DNA of 8,704 bases from assembly GCA_003663045.1 (NCBI GenBank), contig QMZG01000048.1:1-8704 (forward strand), in the 5' to 3' direction. Origin of the DNA: Candidatus Altarchaeales archaeon (GTDB lineage: Archaea > Altiarchaeota > Altiarchaeia > IMC4 > QMZM01). The notes under the pieces are model-generated. The model saw only the letters and a program-made list of their open reading frames with translations, was not told where the DNA came from and searched no databases. The position numbers were made by a program, and so were the translations under genes. Positions 6,691 through 8,704 of this stretch are shown piece after piece (position 1 is the stretch's first letter; the number at the start of each line of letters is the position of its first letter).

Positions 6691-6704
6691 ATAATAATTA
6701 TTAT
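6691..6704. repeat. 14-bp AT-only palindrome at the DUF134 transcription start
   Basis: ATAATAATTATTAT is a perfect palindrome ending one base before the DUF134 ATG. It covers the predicted initiation site. It consists only of A and T, so chance is a serious alternative. It does not share the ACTCA half-site of the neighbouring array. Confidence 0.4.
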
Positions 6705-6705
6705 A

Positions 6706-6990
6706 ATGGGGTCAAATAAAGGTCATAGGAGGATAATCAGTAAACTGCCGGTTTCTACATCATTTAGCCCATCTGGTATTCCTTTAACCAGTATGGATAG
6801 TGTTAATCTAAAGATTAGTGAGTTGGAGGCAATGCATCTTGTTGATCTAAAGGGCTTTAAACAGGAGGATGCCGCCAGAAATATGGGCGTATCCAGAAAA
6901 ACACTCTGGAAGGACCTGAAGTCCGGAAGGAGGATTGTTACAGACGCTCTGATCAACGGTAAAAAAATCAATATAGATATAAGTGGGTGA
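6706..6990 (+). CDS. DUF134/UPF0251 family helix-turn-helix DNA-binding protein
   Basis: This 94-residue protein matches UPF0251 (DUF134) along its length. It has a basic N-terminus (KGHRRI), the conserved SPSGIPL turn at about 21-27, VNLKISELEAMHLVDLKG at 33-50, and a sigma-70 region 4-like helix-turn-helix FKQEDAARNMGVSRKTLWKDL at about 51-71, ending in RRIVTDALINGKKI. Members are small predicted DNA-binding proteins of largely unknown targets; some are fused or linked to NifX/NifB-type iron-molybdenum cofactor domains, which are absent here. It is divergently transcribed from the TctA-like transporter across an 85 bp gap containing a dyad array, a layout typical of a local regulator. The ATG at 6706 has no Shine-Dalgarno sequence but is correctly spaced from a TATA box. 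A role in controlling itself and the transporter is inferred. Confidence 0.88.
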   Translation: MGSNKGHRRIISKLPVSTSFSPSGIPLTSMDSVNLKISELEAMHLVDLKGFKQEDAARNMGVSRKTLWKDLKSGRRIVTDALINGKKINIDISG

Positions 6991-6994
6991 AAAA

Positions 6995-7012
6995 CAACCT
7001 TCAGAAAGGTTG
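6995..7012 (+). other. Small hairpin just after the DUF134 stop codon
   Basis: CAACCTT and AAGGTTG form a perfect 7 bp stem with a 4-nt loop (CAGA). It begins 5 nt after the DUF134 stop and could mark or protect the 3' end of that mRNA. There is no T-run after it, so it is not a bacterial-type terminator. Confidence 0.4.
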
Positions 7013-7030
7013 ACCATCACAACGGGTATT

Positions 7031-7053
7031 ACGAGGGTTCTACGAACCCTCGT
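7031..7053. other. Perfect 10-bp inverted repeat with 3-nt spacer upstream of nrdD
   Basis: ACGAGGGTTC (7031-7040) and GAACCCTCGT (7044-7053) are exact reverse complements separated by TAC. In RNA this would be a very stable hairpin; in DNA it is a 23-bp operator-like dyad. It is GC-richer than its surroundings and lies about 80 bp before the nrdD ATG. No poly-T follows. It could be a processing or termination structure for the DUF134 mRNA, or a regulator site for nrdD. The sequence alone does not choose between them. Confidence 0.55.
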
Positions 7054-7092
7054 GAACGCAGTACAACAAACCTAAAAACGTCCATTCAGAAC

Positions 7093-7125
7093 CTATACTT
7101 ACCATGTAAACCCATACTTTATAAT
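7093..7125 (+). promoter_or_regulatory. Candidate promoter of nrdD (two TATA-like elements)
   Basis: CTATACTT (7093-7100) lies about 40 bp before the nrdD ATG and would start transcription near 7123, leaving a 13-nt leader. A stronger-looking TTTATAAT (7118-7125) is only about 15 bp from the ATG, too close unless translation starts later, and no suitable in-frame start follows soon. The upstream element is therefore preferred. No Shine-Dalgarno sequence is visible before the ATG. Confidence 0.35.
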
Positions 7126-7135
7126 ACAATAAAAA

Positions 7136-8704
7136 ATGTTGGATGAAAAAAAAGACACGAAAGAGTATCACTCTAATGTAAAGGTAAGAACATCCAGAAC
7201 CGTTCTGGAGAGATTCAGCAGAAAAAAGATTACAGAGTCTTTGATTAAGGAAACACAGATTGATGAAGAAACCGCATCTGATGTTTCATTGGAGGTTGAA
7301 AAAGAACTGGGGAGGCTAAATCTCGAATATGTTACTGCCCCCCTAATCAGAGAGATCACAAATGTAAAACTCTTAGAGCGGGGAATGGAAAAGGAAAGGG
7401 CAAGATATACTAGATTGGGAATGCCCGTCTACGATGTAAAAAATCTGATTGAGTTTGGTTCCAAAGAGAATGCAAATCTTCAGTATAATCCAGAGTCAAT
7501 TCACAAGCTTCTCGCCGATGAGGTTTCAAAGGAATACGCCCTTATAAGTCTCCTCCCTCTGGAACTGGCAGATGCACATATGTCAGGAGAGATTCATATA
7601 CATGATCTGGACTATTTCATAAGACCCTTCTGCTTTTCCCATGATATTAGATTCTTCCTGAAAAATGGTTTTAAGGCAGATGGTGTGGGGAATCATACCG
7701 CAATTGCAGGACCAGCAAAGAGACCTGAAGTTGCGTTTCTTCATGCTGCGAAGGTTCTTGCTGCAGCACAAACAAACTGTGCCGGTGGACAGGGCTTCAG
7801 TTATTTTAACATATTCCTGGCACCATATGTTAGTGATATGAGCTACGACAAAGTAAAGCAGTTGGCCCAGATGTTTATCTATGAATTAAGTCAGATGTAC
7901 GTAGCTCGCGGAGGTCAGGTGGTTTTTAGTTCTATAGATTGCGACATGTTGGTTCCAAAACAATTCAAAGATGTCCCAGCTGTTCTTCCCGGGGGTGTGA
8001 TAAAAGAATCTGTAACCTATGCAGATTTTGAGGATGAAGTAAAAGTGTTGTTTAATGCCATAGTTGATGTCTATCTAGATGGAGATTACATCGGTAAACC
8101 ATTTAATTTCCCAAAATTTGAGGTCCAGCTATATCCTCAAGATATTAAGAAGGGGGCCAATGAGGACGAACTTCTAAAGGTTTCTGAATTAGCTGCAAAA
8201 TTTGGAACCCCCTATTATATCATAAATCAGCCGTATATGCCAGAATTTGCCTGCTATCAATGCTGTTCCTTCCTTATGCCATTAGACGATGCAAACACTC
8301 GGGATGATGTCTATGATGGAACCCTGAGAGGTGGTGGGTTACAGGTTGTCACAATAAATATACCCCAGATCTCCTATGATGCAAAGGGTGATGATGATAG
8401 ATTCTTTGAATTACTGAGGGGAAGGATGGAAAAGGCAAAGGATGTACTTCTCCTAAAGAGGGAGATCATTGATAAAAATCTGAAAAATAATCTGTTGCCA
8501 TTTATGAATCAAAAGGTTAACGACGGAGGTGATAGATACCTGGAACCGGATAAACAAAGCTACATTATTGGCTTAGTTGGAATGAACGAAGCCGTTAAGG
8601 CACATACTGGTGAAGAACTACACGAATCCGATAATGCGTGGAGATTCGCTTTGAAGATAATGAAAAAGATGAAGGATATAGTGGCAGAATTCAGAGAAGA
8701 AACC
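7136..8704 (+). CDS. nrdD: Anaerobic (class III) ribonucleoside-triphosphate reductase, N-terminal 523 residues
   Basis: NrdD reduces ribonucleoside triphosphates to dNTPs using a glycyl radical installed by NrdG. The frame stays open to the window end, so the C-terminal glycyl-radical loop is missing because of the window edge. Residues about 15-100 resemble an ATP-cone allosteric domain (KVRTSRTVLERFSRKKI, then ARYTRLGMPVYDV). The catalytic barrel follows: HIHDLDYF at 154-161 with C166 in PFCFSHD, NCAGGQGFSYFN from 214, and RGGQVVFSSI at 258-267. CYQCC at 373-377 probably supplies the thiyl-radical Cys. Spacing from C166 to C376/C377 (210-211) resembles that between the two catalytic cysteines of phage T4 NrdD. 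The ATG at 7136 is the only Met before the ATP-cone. nrdG is not visible but may lie downstream. The enzyme is oxygen-sensitive, so it implies anaerobic dNTP synthesis. Confidence 0.92.
   Translation, partial: MLDEKKDTKEYHSNVKVRTSRTVLERFSRKKITESLIKETQIDEETASDVSLEVEKELGRLNLEYVTAPLIREITNVKLLERGMEKERARYTRLGMPVYDVKNLIEFGSKENANLQYNPESIHKLLADEVSKEYALISLLPLELADAHMSGEIHIHDLDYFIRPFCFSHDIRFFLKNGFKADGVGNHTAIAGPAKRPEVAFLHAAKVLAAAQTNCAGGQGFSYFNIFLAPYVSDMSYDKVKQLAQMFIYELSQMYVARGGQVVFSSIDCDMLVPKQFKDVPAVLPGGVIKESVTYADFEDEVKVLFNAIVDVYLDGDYIGKPFNFPKFEVQLYPQDIKKGANEDELLKVSELAAKFGTPYYIINQPYMPEFACYQCCSFLMPLDDANTRDDVYDGTLRGGGLQVVTINIPQISYDAKGDDDRFFELLRGRMEKAKDVLLLKREIIDKNLKNNLLPFMNQKVNDGGDRYLEPDKQSYIIGLVGMNEAVKAHTGEELHESDNAWRFALKIMKKMKDIVAEFREET

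Noticed and set aside
6691..6704. AT-only palindrome as a fifth operator box
   Set aside because: Its centre (6697.5) is 33 bp from the last box, which fits the 11-bp register, but it lacks the ACTCA half-site and is too low in complexity to count.
7031..7053. Hairpin resembling a tRNA T-arm or a tRNA-derived attachment site
   Set aside because: A T-arm would need a 7-nt TTCRANN loop on a 5-bp stem; the natural fold is a 10-bp stem with a 3-nt loop, and no acceptor, D or anticodon arm lies on either strand.
7031..7053. Rho-independent terminator
   Set aside because: No T-run follows on either strand, and archaeal termination relies on T-tracts rather than such hairpins.

Overview
The window looks archaeal, and most likely euryarchaeal. 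It carries GatD of the archaeal GatDE tRNA-dependent amidotransferase and TiaS, the archaeal enzyme that makes agmatidine in tRNA-Ile2. It also has a membrane-anchored S16 (Lon-type) protease of an archaeal family, an archaeal Lhr-type helicase and a class III (anaerobic) ribonucleotide reductase. Genes are AT-rich by eye, Arg is mostly AGA/AGG, and promoters look like TATA boxes close to the start codon, suggesting some leaderless mRNAs. NrdD points to anaerobic life. I cannot fix the genus.

Layout. (1) 2-1196 (+): the 3' end of an Lhr-family helicase gene overlaps a PdeM-like metallophosphoesterase by 11 bp, a likely nucleic-acid repair or processing pair. (2) 1264-2529 (+): gatD; its partner gatE is not in the window. 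(3) 2498-3304 (-): a predicted lipoprotein protease with a Thr/Ser-rich stalk, converging on gatD with a 32 bp overlap of the coding ends. (4) 3400-5354 (+): tiaS, then a sugar-phosphate nucleotidyltransferase joined by an ATGA overlap. (5) 5388-6620 (-): a TctA-like polytopic membrane transporter. (6) 6706-6990 (+): a small DUF134/UPF0251 helix-turn-helix protein divergent from the transporter. (7) 7136 to the window end (+): the N-terminal 523 residues of NrdD, preceded by a 145 bp gap with two hairpins.

The genes fall into three themes: translation fidelity (gatD, tiaS), nucleic-acid maintenance and dNTP supply (lhr, phosphoesterase, nrdD), and envelope functions (protease, transporter, perhaps the nucleotidyltransferase). 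The coding content is largely recognisable housekeeping material. The most notable unexplained structure is the 85 bp divergent promoter region between the transporter and the DUF134 gene. There, four short dyads are centred exactly 11 bp apart and overlap or abut both predicted TATA boxes, which looks like a cooperative operator for the neighbouring HTH protein. I found no CRISPR array, transposon, tRNA or rRNA. No stretch over 300 bases lacks a gene.
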